Assembly (NCBI GenBank): GCA_013397455.1
Contig: VYZB01000520.1
Location: forward strand, 153,178-217,177
Length of the DNA: 64,000 nucleotides
Reading direction: 5' to 3'
Origin: Crotophaga sulcirostris
Taxonomy: Eukaryota > Chordata > Aves > Cuculiformes > Crotophagidae
The notes beneath the pieces are model-generated. The model saw only the letters and a list, made by a program, of their open reading frames with translations, was not told the origin of the DNA and made no database searches. Both the position numbers and the translations under genes were made by a program. This document shows, one piece after another, positions 38,580 to 50,600 of this stretch; positions within the stretch are counted from its first letter, which is position 1; the number at the start of each line of letters is the position of its first letter.

Positions 38580-39529
38580 GTTAAAGTTTTGTTTTACTTT
38601 ATTTAGCTGTGACAGTGTGGCAGCTGTGTAGACCATTATGCCAACCTTGAAATCTAAATAATAATTTGAAAGAAAAAACTAAGTTCCAGAACTTCAAGGA
38701 TTTTTGAGATTTTAGATAAGCCTTACATTTTCATGCTTCGCTTCTGAAAGTTGAGCACTTCCCTCTTTACTATGATATAGAAGTTCTCAAGCCATTTTCA
38801 TGGTCAGGAACCTTTTTTTTCCAAGGAAGTTATTTATCTCCTCCTAAAGTATTTGACAGAGTGGTTTCACAGAATATGAACTGATAATATTGTTCCCTAG
38901 AAGTACAGTTTTTAAAAAATGTCTCCTGACTGATGTTCAGTTTTATTAACTTTCCAACTTTCAGGCAGTAGGAGTTATGAGCCTCATTCCTTTTAGCACA
39001 TACTTCACTCGTGTTCCATAGTTCCTCATGCAAGCACTGCAGACATGCTTTTTTGATTTCTTAAGGCCTGAAAAATTAAAATAAAAAATCCTCCTGTAAA
39101 TGAGGTGCAAAGTCTCAGTTTAAAAAAATAAATAAATAAATGAAACACAGTGTGGTTCAATGTGGTAGCTTTTCAAGTGTGGCTATTTCTAATTTATTAC
39201 AGCATTACGGAAGCTCCTTTTTATGTTGATTTCATTTTGGTTTTAATTGTCCAATTTTCTATGTAAAGATTAATACTAAATTTCTGGTTTAAAAATTCTG
39301 GAATCAAGTTTTGGCATTCTTTTATGATGTAAGTTTCTAGATTGTTGCAAGATAAACTTTTTCACAAATTTCTTCACTCTTGGTAAAATGATGCCCTCTG
39401 TACAAAAGAAAAAATATTAGCTTCCAACTAGCTGAAATACTTAAAGCTTTTATTGGAGTTTTATGCATTTAATTTTAAGATCAAGGGTTAAAAAATGGAT
39501 TCCAAAGGTTGTGCTTCTTTTTCCTTTTT

Positions 39530-39566
39530 CTTTTTTTTTTGTTGTTGTTGTTGTGGTTGTGGTTTT
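39530..39566. repeat. T run and (GTT)n simple repeat
   Basis: A run of ten or more T is followed from 39,541 by GTT repeats that degenerate to GTGGTTGTGGTT. A simple-sequence repeat; the cysteine-rich frame it produces is an artefact. Confidence 0.95.
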
Positions 39567-40490
39567 ATTCCTCCTATAAGACAGAAATGCAGATTTTCAA
39601 AGGTTGTGTTATTAAACTCAGATAATATTATATTCTTAGACAACAGGTACGGGCCATTGTGCCTGAAAACCATTAAACATCAACAGGATACTTGTGTCAT
39701 CTGTCTCATGCCAGACCTATCGGAAGTCACAGGATATGAGTGCCAATAAAGGGTACAATGGCATCTAGATTCCACAAAGTGCTCCTTCTTTTCAAAGGGT
39801 AATATCTAGATCCCACAACCAAAAATGTGAAACATTTTTAAAATGGATCAGTGAAAGCTCTGAAAATTTTACAAAATATGTCTTCCTTTAAGATTCTATT
39901 TTTCTTATTGCCCCTCTAAAATGTGTTACAGTAAATATACTCAGCTATTTGAACAAGCTTTTAACAAAGTTTAAAAAAAGTAAATTTTGTGTGATTAAAT
40001 ATATAGGGGTTTCCAATAAAGAAAAAAAAACCTAAAAATCAATGTGTCATGGAAATGATCCTATAGAACTACAGAAAACATACAAAACTCCCCTTTTTTC
40101 CAATGAAGACTTTGATCATAACAGTGAACATATTTGTTGATATGTATATCTGTTTTACTTACAGTCTGTAATAAGAAAAACAGAGATTTTCATGGTAATT
40201 TGTCTCTTAGTATGGATAACTAGACAACAGTAAAAGTGTCAATGTGTATAAATACAATACCATTACAATATAAGTACTCTAATTTAGAAGTGCTTCAGCT
40301 TTAATAAAAAGATCTAAGATTTAATTATGCATTGTTTGTTTCAAGTCTCAGATGACATTTGAATCTTCCCCTTCAATTACACAGCAATGATGCGAGCTAT
40401 GTTACTTCAGCTGCTGGGTATTAATACTAAACAAGTGGAAACCAGGCATAGAGTGTGAATTTATAACATGAAGGGCAATTCATATTTGCC

Positions 40491-40509
40491 GCAAATATGA
40501 AGGTATTTG
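40491..40509. repeat. 19-bp near-perfect palindrome with octamer-like halves
   Basis: CATATTTGC (40,491-40,499) and GCAAATATG (40,501-40,509) are exact reverse complements separated by one C. The halves contain ATTTGC/GCAAAT, the core of POU/octamer-type sites. The palindrome is seen; a binding role is inference. Confidence 0.6.
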
Positions 40510-43012
40510 CGCTTAAAGTTTACAGCAGTCTGAGTATGACATTAATCAAACAAATCTTAGAATGAATTTTGACTATATTGGTTGACAACTGAAAGTTAAT
40601 ATATTTTACCAAAAGTTTAAAGGCAGGTTTTTTTACTGTATTTCCCCAAATATTTCCTTAATAATCACACTTGCTCCACAGTTCTCCGGCAAAAATATTT
40701 TCATCAGCCCTACCTGTACTAGTGCCTCTTAGAAAGAGATAGTTGTTAATATTTAGACTGGGATAAGTAATACAAAAGAGTATGTAACTTAACTGTTGGA
40801 TTTAACATTTGTTTAAGATTAGAAGTTGTAGCAACTTCATAGTATCTCATAAGTAATTGAAAATGTTTTGTTGATACCTATTTAGTACCGTGCTCCCTAA
40901 GAAACCATTGATAGAGTTCACAGGAAAGCCCAGACAATAAGGTAGATAAATTCATCTAACTTTTGAGGCAGGCATGCTAAGCTCGTGCTGACCACTCAGA
41001 GTGGAAATAGGCACAATTTGGAAGACTTATTTTGAAATAATCTAAAAATTTTATGAATTTTGCCTAAGGCTTCACTCACTCTTATCGGTCAGATTTTTAT
41101 CAGTTACAGAAGGAGTCTACGGTGACTGGCTCAGAATGGGATGTATAGTATCAAATGAACTCCTGATAGTCTGGACATGGGATTCTGCTGACAGGTCAGA
41201 GGATTTAAATATTATTCCTCAGCTTATCCATTACTACTCCCCCTAATATGTGGCCATAAATGTAAAGTAACTAGACTGGCTAATGTGTTGTTCTAAATTT
41301 TCTCTCTGCTATCTTAGAAAAATTATTTTGAAGTCTTTTTCAGTGCGTTTCCACCTGTGTTGTACTGCCCTTCTTACCCTCCTGGTGATCCATGCAGCAA
41401 TTTTTGCATCATAGGTGACATAACCCATTTCTATGTTTCATTCTGAAACTGTCAATGATTATAAAACACACTCACTATAGTTCAACTAAGCATGATTTCC
41501 ACTTGTGATATTGCCTTTATAGATGTCAGACAACACTGTTTTTCTTCATAATGACACTGAAATTAAGTTTCTATAATTTTACATTATATTTATTTCCCAC
41601 TGTAGGTAGAAATTGATATTCTAGCTATTTGCACTGATGTCATTCTAAAAATTTCATAAAACAACCATAGACTTTTACTGATTTATCACCCTTCTTTGAT
41701 GGTGTTCACTTCCAGATTCCAAAAATCTACTGTGTAATGTTATCAATTAATTTGTAATAATTACTCAGAGCAGCTACTGCCTTGTAAATATTAAACAATG
41801 CAATAAATGAACTTAAGTCCCAATGAAAAGTAGAAAACATTTTCTGCTGCCACATAGAAAAATATCCTGATAGTTCCAACTACACAGATCATTTTTAACA
41901 GTAAGGAAAGAAGCATACATTAAATCATCCAAAGAGAAAATCAAAGGAAAAGAAGTCTGTGCACAACCATGATTCTCCGAGGAAATTAATAGATATTTAT
42001 AAGAATGTTTTACTTTATGTGAGAAATGCTTCCCTTGCTGGATAAAAGTAAATAACTGAATATGTTCAGAGGATTTTTAAATTAAGCTATGAGATAAAAA
42101 GCAGTTTAACAGTTCAAATATTCCTAATGAGTAATACATACTTCTAGAACAATGACAACTCCAAAGCTACTAGAAGCTATTATCAACAGATATGGCAAAT
42201 CTATTGCTGATAAAGTGCAGATAATGTATAAAAATCATGCTGTTGCAGGAGTTACATTTGCATAAAATTGAATAGGATTTCAGGATTTAGTTCATGCAAT
42301 GTTATTTCTTCAATAACTCATTTCAATCTCTGCAAACACTACTGCACTGAAACTAATAAATGAGTAGTTAGGATGAAAAAGAAGAAAACATGACAACACA
42401 TTTTAAGTTGTTAATCAGTGAATAGTTCTTACTTGGGCTGCCATTTTTCTCCCTTACATACTTTCCTGTGTGTAGGTCCTCAGAGCTCTTCATGCTTTAA
42501 AAGTCAACTCACATTCTAAAAAAAGGACTTAATATTCCTAAACTTCCTGGAACCAAAGCCTTGTATTAAATTTTAGTAAAAAGTGTGGTTACACCTTGAA
42601 AATCTCCTAACTAGAAATGTCGTATAATGAGGAGATAAAAAATCCCACTGAGAAAAGGACACTTTATTCCCCACTCTCCTACACTCAAGCCATAAAGTCT
42701 GTTCCCAGTTCCAGTTCAGAGGCAGTAATAGTAATGCATTTGTTTCCTATGCAAATTATATTTTCTTAAAAAAAATCAGTATTTACCTCCTTTGCAAAAT
42801 AATTTATTTAGAACTCAGGGAATAACGGATGTTTTTGTTTAGCTGCTGAACCAAAAATCAAAGGAAGAGGAAGTAAGTTACCCCAAAGAGCAAAACAAAG
42901 CATCATCAATTACATTTTGTGTAAAGTTGAAATCTACAATTTCATTGTAAATGCAAGCATGCTGTACCTTCTTTACTTTAGATTGCAATCTATTGCTGAG
43001 TTATATTGTTTG

Positions 43013-43013
43013 N
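43013..43013. other. Unresolved base (N)
   Basis: A single N within TTGNTTTATAA, an ambiguous base call. Confidence 0.95.
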
Positions 43014-43138
43014 TTTATAATACAGAATATTTTTTTGGCTGACACTCTGATGAATTCTATCTAGGCTTGTGAGTAGTTTGAATCCTCTGAATCTACCCAT
43101 TTTTGGTGAATTTAGTATTCTTTAAAACAGATCTGCCA

Positions 43139-43285
43139 CCTCTAATATTATTAGTTCTAACTCATAGCTAAGGAAACCCGAGATACACAGAGAAGTAGCT
43201 TGCCTTAAATGAGACAGCATTTTTCTGGCAGACCTGGGAAAACAAGAAAATCTGTTTGGTTTTGGTCTTTTTTTCAGAGCCCTAT
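43139..43285 (-). mobile_element. Probable ancient MIR-type SINE remnant
   Basis: Read on the plus strand, the order is TAATATTATTAG, CTAAGGAAACCCGAGATACA, CAGAGAAGTAGCTTGCC, GACAGC, GGCAGACCTGGGAA and CAGAGCCC. This follows the reverse complement of MIR as I remember it: tattattatcc, atgaggaaactgaggcacag, agaggttaagtaacttgccc, cacagc, ggcagagctgggat, cagagccc. The collinear series of matches across about 140 bases is what makes the case, because each match alone is weak. MIR and related CORE-SINEs predate amniote divergence and a few relics survive in birds. A minus-strand open frame at 43,122-43,334 overlaps it and is not coding. Confidence 0.55.
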
Positions 43286-46200
43286 AAGTACCCTGCCTGC
43301 ATATTGCCTTTCTTCCACAGCAGATGAGAGTCATGCGGCTTACCAGTGCTAAGCAGCTAAATAAGTTAAAAACATTCAGATATTCTGAGGTAATCTCCTT
43401 GTGGTCTCTGACAGAAATCTTGAAAATAACCCCAAATTAAAATATGAGTTTAGCTTTGGTTCCTGGTTTTTGATTTGCATATTAGTAACGCTTAGGTTTC
43501 ATATATAAAAGAAGGAAAAATTAACTTCCACATAATTAAGAAGCTAGTTTAGGAGGAAATAAAGATTATTTTGCTTCCAGTTCTCTGCAGGGGCCTTATT
43601 TCCTTGGTTTTGTTTAATTTGATTAATTTGTTTGCTTTTAATTTGTACATAATATTCAAAAGCTCTTAACCTCTAGGCCTCCTTGCTATATAGTTAACAA
43701 GCAATCATGTATTAATTGTAAAACCAACAATTTAATTTTAACTCCCACAACAAAAGATAACCAAACAGGAAAATCAATCTAACCTTTCCCATCCTATAAG
43801 GATAATCTCTTCTCACATATTTCCCAAAGATCTAGAGAAGAAAAAGTTAATATACAATAGGTTTTTCTTCAAGTTAAGGAGTTGGCTCAGAAGAAATCAG
43901 GGGACTTCACATGGGCTGCCAAACTTTATTAAATGAATGGACATCTGGTCAAAAATTTCTTATGATAAACATTATCTGTCTTGGAAGACAGTCAGGGTCC
44001 TATATTAAAATTGACTGTGCTGGTCCAGAAGTGAGCAGTCAGAAGTGCTACGGACTAAACGAAAGCAGCATGTTCTCACTCACATCTCCCAGGCCTTATA
44101 ACGAGATGAAACAGTAAGAGGAATAAAACTTTAGAAGGATAAATGTATGTATGGCAAAAGAGGCAAGAAAAAACCTAGAGACTTCACCACTGAAGCAATC
44201 CAGGGTATATGCCCAGCTCATTATGAAGGGAGGAGGAAGTAAAAGTAAATTTACAACTAATAATGCCAGAGTAAATTCAGTTGCTCCTAGACTTCTTGGA
44301 ATGTTACTGGATAATTCCTGTAACATATCTAACTACTAAACCTCTCCATGTAAGCAGTTTTATATGATTCAGGTTGAAATACTCTGCAAACCTCTTGGCA
44401 CTCTAGACAGCCCCAGTTTCAACGGAAACGTAAGATTTTTAGACAATTCTTGCCAAAAATTCCTGGCACCACCTGCTATTCTAAGACTGTACTTCGGGAG
44501 GGACTAGATGACACTCTAAGGATGATAAGTAAATTCAAATAAAGCACCAGGATGCGGTTCTTTGTGCAAAATGTACCTGAGTTATGAAACATTTTGTGAA
44601 AGGATGTTAAAAGTTTACATAAGCTCAAGGTAAGGCCTGACTTTTTCATGGAGATCCGTTGAGGACTACTAAACAGAAAGTATATTCAGCTCTGGAAGTT
44701 CTTCAGATAAAAGTGCTTGGAGTTTAGAAGACTGCTGTAAGAGAAAGTATCACATATTCTTATGTTCTTATACTTTCACGTTTACACTCGCTTTTGACCA
44801 CATTCAGAAATACTGTGAAGCTAAATAGGCCTTTGATCTGTTGCAGCATGGCCATTCTAACTTTTTTTATACCTAAAAGTCAGTATAGGCGTTAAGGGAA
44901 ACAAGAAACTTTCAGAACAACAAACTGTAACCAAAGGGAAAAGAACAAAATAAAACTCCCCAAAACCCCGAACCTAAACAAACCCCCCCTCAATTGTCAA
45001 ATGTGAAACAATCACCGCAAAGACTTGTGCATGTGAAGTTGTACCTGAAAATAGTAGAATAAACATTTTGCACTTTGAGGTTCTAGATTAACTCGTTATC
45101 AAAATTAATCCAGAATTCTGTACCCTATTTGTTACTGTCCTTTTAATTTCTGGCGACAAAACAATATGGATTGGTATACAAAAGTTGTGGCTTGGGGGAA
45201 TTTCCTTCACCATAAGAATATTATTTTAAAATTTGTCAATATCACCATGCAACTTACATGCAAAAAGGTAGCAATGATTTTTAGGGAAATTCATAGAAAA
45301 AAATATGTTTGGGCCTACATTCTGAAGTATTTTTATCATATTAATGAAACTACTAATAATTACCTAAGGTCTGTAGAAATAAAAAATGTAAATATACAAA
45401 GAAGACATCTTCTAAATGTGTAGAATTCAGCCAGAATTAACCTGGTTTGCACTTTAGCCTTCTAGCAGAAATAACATTTAAGAATAATGACCTGCATTTC
45501 CCAGGTTTAATTGCAAAAAGTGAACTGAACTGAAATTTCCCCCTGTCCTTTTCTCCAGAAAGGAAATTTTAACATGATGATGTTTATTCCAGCTATCTTC
45601 TAAAGACCCTCAACAAGTATTCTGAAATATCTAGAAACACTGATTTAAGAATTTTTTACTTTTTTATTTTTTATGAAATGTTCCCTATATACATGGAAAT
45701 AGTTTTCCAGTGGAGAAGCCTTGATACATCTGTCACAGGATCTTCAACAAGATAAACTGATTTATAGCAGAAAAGAATTCTGCCATTGGTGTCCCAGTGA
45801 CTTTAGACTTTTGGGAACAAATTTCCCCAAACTAAGAATTTTCAGTTTAATTTTAATTTAAATGCCCCAAGCATGTTTTTGCAAAACAGGAGCTGTTTGT
45901 AAGATTCCAGAATCTCCCTATGTTCTCCTCATCCCCTGCAATAAATAAATCACAAATACTGTAGTGTGAACTGCAGTACAGAAGGAATTTTTCTCAGTCA
46001 TGCCCTTAATTCCCTTCCCAAAGTTCTAATTGGAAATCACAAAAATAAATAAAAATACAACGAAATGAGGAGGGAGTTTATTCTGGCCTTATACACAGAG
46101 AATGATTTTATAAGTATAATGAAATCCATTAGTACTTTAGAAAAGCATGACTGTTAATCTTTGCATTTGTAAAAAAAAGATAACTAACAAGTGTACAAAA

Positions 46201-47529
46201 CACATCTGATGTACTTGAAAATAGCAATTGTTTCCTTTGTTCTATGTGAGTGGGTTGGGGGGCATTTCTTCTAAAATTCTTTGCTTCATCAGGCATATTG
46301 AAATTAATTTTCAGCTTTTTTCTCTCACATTTCTGGATTATATAACAACATCTGTTTAACTTGGACTTTTTATATCAAATTCATTTCAATTTTTATTTTG
46401 CATTTGTAATCATGTTTTGTTAATAACTCATCCTCGCATTTAAGGTTCAGCTTTGCTCTCTGGTTTCTGTGCAGTTACTCTCATTGACTGAATTTTTAAA
46501 CAAATGAAGTTAACAGATATTGTAAAGTTTGCTTCAGAAAAGCCTAATGATGGGAGGGGTCAAGATAGATTCCATTCCCTAATCTCACTTAAATTCACAA
46601 TACATACCTCCTTTTCCTATATTCTGTATTTTGTTCATGAATCTGAATAAATAAGATAACAATATTGTTCTAACTTGTAGTTCCACTGAACAAGTTGCTG
46701 TTTGGAGGCCACAGAGCATCCACTTCCACAATGAGCAAGTTGAAATATTGCAGCCAGTATCTGAGATTACTTTTTTTGGGCAATCAATGTCATAATGTTC
46801 CCACAGTTTGTTTTCAAAGCCAAATGAAGAACTAGAGGGATTCATAAGCATCTTTATTGTTAGCAGTTGTGTATGTTACTGTCTGAATCTTTCATGATGC
46901 TGATACCCAAAAGTACAATATCATTGAATATCATGATATCACATCAATATTTTTCTGAATGATGAGGGCTTAGTGAAGCTTTGGGAGCTACATGTGAGCA
47001 TGCAGATCTTTTTATCTCTCTGCAGAGCTAATCTCTGTACTGGTAGAACTTCCATTTCCTGGCTAAAATTGTAGCATAAGACAAGAGTTAGGTTTTTACT
47101 AGTCCCCCCATCACCCACTGGACTTCCTCCTCCTCTTTCATTCTTATAGAGAGGAAATAGACCATTGGCATTTTAACTGTGTCTCACACTAGGTGGTGGG
47201 CAGAGATGTGGTTGAGGAGATTGTGTTGATTTGGGACACTGAATAATGAATTGCTGAAGAGGAGAAATATGAGAGGACTTGTGCCACAAAGTTGAAAAAA
47301 AATACGGATGGGGGAAGCAGAAGCTACAGGAGACCTTCCCCAATCTAGCAGACCAGTACAGTATCTATAGCAAGGCTAAAGCCACCTGATGTTTTTATCA
47401 ATGCTCTATGGCTTCAAACATCCCCAGGACACACAGGTGAAATTCAGAAAGAAAGAGAAATCACATAAATAATTCAGTGGTAAAATAATGTTATTCCTTG
47501 AGGGACAGTCTCTTGAGTTTGGGTGTATG
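43286..47529. other. Gene-poor AT-rich stretch
   Basis: No gene or further repeat recognised. A perfect 12-bp palindrome ATATCATGATAT lies at 46,928-46,939. The open frames at 45,166-45,423 and 46,585-46,851 are without family resemblance. Confidence 0.55.
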
Positions 47530-47652
47530 AATCATGTTACTTAAACCCTTTGATTTGCCTGAGCATTTCACAGTTTTAATCCAATTGCTATTTTCATGGC
47601 TTCACATACCACAGTGGTAGGCACTTTATAAATGCAAAATGTTCATGATGAA
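47530..47652 (+). mobile_element. Possible ancient CORE-SINE (MIR/Amn-type) remnant
   Basis: GTTACTTAAACCC at 47,536 and TTTGCCTGAGCATTTCAC resemble the MIR core 'gttacttaacctctctgtgcctcagtttcc'. About 70 bases later, GGCACTTTATAAATGCAAAA (47,620-47,639) resembles the shared SINE/L2 tail 'ggcgctatataaatgcaaa'. The spacing is about 35 bases shorter than in the family, implying an internal deletion. Orientation is plus, opposite to the candidates at 16.05 and 43.14 kb. Confidence 0.42.
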
Positions 47653-50600
47653 ATAAAATGAGACTCTGAAAGTAGAACAGAAGTGATAGGACTTCCTTAG
47701 AAAAAGTGCGTTTGATCACTCTGCCCTTCTCAATAATTCAGAAGAGTTTCACCTTCTCCCTTCAAAATGAATGTTCATCACAAATCATTTTGCCTGGTTG
47801 CATTACTGCTGTGTGCTCTGTTATGGTCAGGATTCTGCATGGAATAAAATAAAAAGTGAGGAACTGAATATTTATGTGATACCCAACATGTAATGATGGA
47901 GAAACTTCATTTCTTCTGTATCTTTTTAACATCTACCTTTTTAAATCTTATTTTCTGTCCCACATTTAACTGTTGGAATCTATTTAGATTTTGAAGGCAA
48001 AGCGGTAAAATGTCTGGCAGGAATTAGGCAGTCAAGGCTCTTTCAGAAAAGCCTGAACACTCATTCCTCTTGACAGGGAACTGGCAGGGCCTGGACAAAT
48101 GAACAGGGACTGGCCAGCTGGAAAGTAAGAAGTATGGACATTTTCCCAAAAGAATGCAGGGCTGTAAAAGAGAAAAAGTTATTCAAGTGCTATTCAATAA
48201 GTTATTCCTAGCCAAAAGGATTTCCATGCTAACTTCAATCTTTTTTGTGACAGTTTCCTCCTTTCTAGATGTACGGATGACTTCATGGAACCATTGCTAA
48301 ATTCATGACATGTTAAGAGCATTGCATTACTTTGTTTCTCTACTTCAAAGATCTATAATCATTATCATCATCATCTCATCTATAGATTACTTTTGAAAAT
48401 CAGAAATTCATTCCTCTCAAACATGTTCTTTGCAGTCTCTTCTAAGCCACAGCATCTGAAGAATATTGTTTTTCTAAATCACTTGACATTAAGAAGAGTT
48501 CCATGCAGAAATTATACAGAACAAACAATAATTTACAATCACAACTATTCAAGGACACTTGGTTCCAGGAAAATATTTCTTAAGATGGCCATATTAAACG
48601 CTGTCTTGCCTTCAGCAATGCAAGAACATGTTTTTTAACTTCCAGCTGAAAAAAAATCCCACTTCTAAGGATTCCTCTTCAATTATTTTTTTCAGGTTGG
48701 AGCAACTTGTCCTGTTTTAATCTATACTCTTTAATTTCTCCACTGTTTGAGTATGGATGAACTAGATAATGTATCACAGTAGTTACAAAGAATTTAAATC
48801 TAACTCCAACAGCTTAAGTAAAAAACCTTATACTGTTTCTGATTACTGTCTGTGTGATTTTATAGACATTAACCTACCATTAATGTTACCACTAAATTAC
48901 ATTAACAAACAAGTGACACTACGATAAGAAAATCATGGAGTGATCCAATGAATCTTGCTTATGCAAATTAGATTTGCTGTATTGTGTTTCAGAACTTCAG
49001 TAGAAGAGAGAAAACAATAGTGAGAATCTTTAAAATGAGAATACTTTAAATAACAATTTCTTTTTACATAAGTAGTTTTAACATTATGGTATTTGCACAG
49101 TTGCATTTTTCTATAAACAAATAAAAGATTTGGACAGGAATGTAGAACTTCAGTTGTCTGAATCCTGTTTCCACTGAATGACAGGAATTAAATGAACTTT
49201 GACATAGTCAGAGGTTAGTAAACTATTTCACATATTTAAATATGAATGTAGGAAGCCTAATTTATGAAAGTTCCTATATCAAAAGATCTTGGTGTAGCTA
49301 TAATGAGACACATCACCTCCACATCCAAAAAAAGTTTCATACAGTGGAAACCTCACGGTTCACCTCCTCTCTTAATATTTTCCCCTCTTGAATTGAGTAA
49401 CGTCACCATGAATGCCAAGATCTAAGAATTAGTAGTGTGTTAGAAACTAATAGTCTGTGAAAGTGAAGTCAGTATAGAAGATAGTAAATACTTTACATAG
49501 GTTTAATAGATCAGTATAACACTAGAAACTGGAGAGCTGTTTGGATGAAACAAGCCAGATTCTGCTTTCATTTACACCAGGCCAAATACAATTTCAGTTA
49601 TGGTGGAAAGCTACTTCTATACTGTTTATCAAAATGCAGTATGGAAAAATATTGAACATCACATTTTGCAGAAACAGTAATAACACCAAAGATGAAGCTT
49701 ACACACATGACATTTTATGAATCAGCAGCTATCTCATAAAGACAGCTAAAATAAAGGGAATCAAAAAGTGAATACAAACAAGTGACTATGTAGAACAGAA
49801 GACATCTTTTTTCCTTAAATTTAAGACCTGATTAGTAGCTGCAAAGTGTTGTGAATGTAAATGTAGTGAAAAAGAGTTCAAATTATTTATTCATAGAATC
49901 TAGTGGTTTTACGATGTTATACTTTTCAAAATATTTATTTTCAGCTGTACATACGTCCATCATCACTGATTCAGGACATCACAACAGAAGTCAGTCAACA
50001 AAATTCCAGCAATCCGAAATCATCCCACAAGAAGCAGAGATTTACTGACACTTCCAAACACTCAGCTTTATTTTCACACTGTGAGCTATTTAAAAACAAA
50101 GCAAAACGAAAAAGCCTCTGTAAAGACCTGATAAACAAATTTAGAGAAATTATTATCCAATTTTGACATCCGATCTGAAAAAGCATGCCAATCAAGGAGC
50201 ATAAGCTGCTGCTTCTTTTCCAAAAAGGAAAACAAATTTGTGCTCGTTAAAACCCCTAATAAAATGAGAAAGGAATCCAAACAAATTCATCTTTCATTAA
50301 AGCTTCTAAAAACTCCAACGTACATAAATAAGCCTGAATTCATTTGTTTTCCTGCACAGTGCTCAGTTTCTCAGATTGTGAGTCATGAACTTCAAGCATT
50401 CATCTATACATATCTGAGCTGTCTTTGATCATTCCTTCTTGTCACAAGGACATTTTGCACACAGAGCCTAGGCAGTTGTCTCATGAATAACATGATTCCA
50501 AAGCTTTATATACCATGCTAATGCATTTAACTGATTTATCAGTCCTTATCAGGAAAATATATCCATTCAGTAACTAAACTACACTGTGTTATACCACGCT

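Larger units (their letters stand above)
37263..43138. other. Gene-poor AT-rich stretch
   Basis: No gene confidently recognised. It holds A runs at 37,985-38,000 (16) and 38,541-38,562 (22, followed by a short AT dinucleotide run), an AAAT run at 39,125-39,140, a GTT run at 39,541-39,566, an octamer-like palindrome at 40,491-40,509 and an unresolved base at 43,013. An 80-codon minus-strand frame at 38,043-38,285 begins at ATG and has two hydrophobic stretches, but matches no family I recognise. Confidence 0.5.

Noticed and set aside
39495..39749. Cysteine-rich 84-codon plus-strand frame
   Set aside because: The Phe/Cys run is the translation of a T run and (GTT)n repeat; the minus-strand Gln/Lys frame is the same artefact.
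45795..45865. Stretch around CCAGTGACTTTAGACTTTTG considered as a MIR core
   Set aside because: The similarity to 'tgtgaccttgggcaagttac' is poor and not collinear over a useful length.
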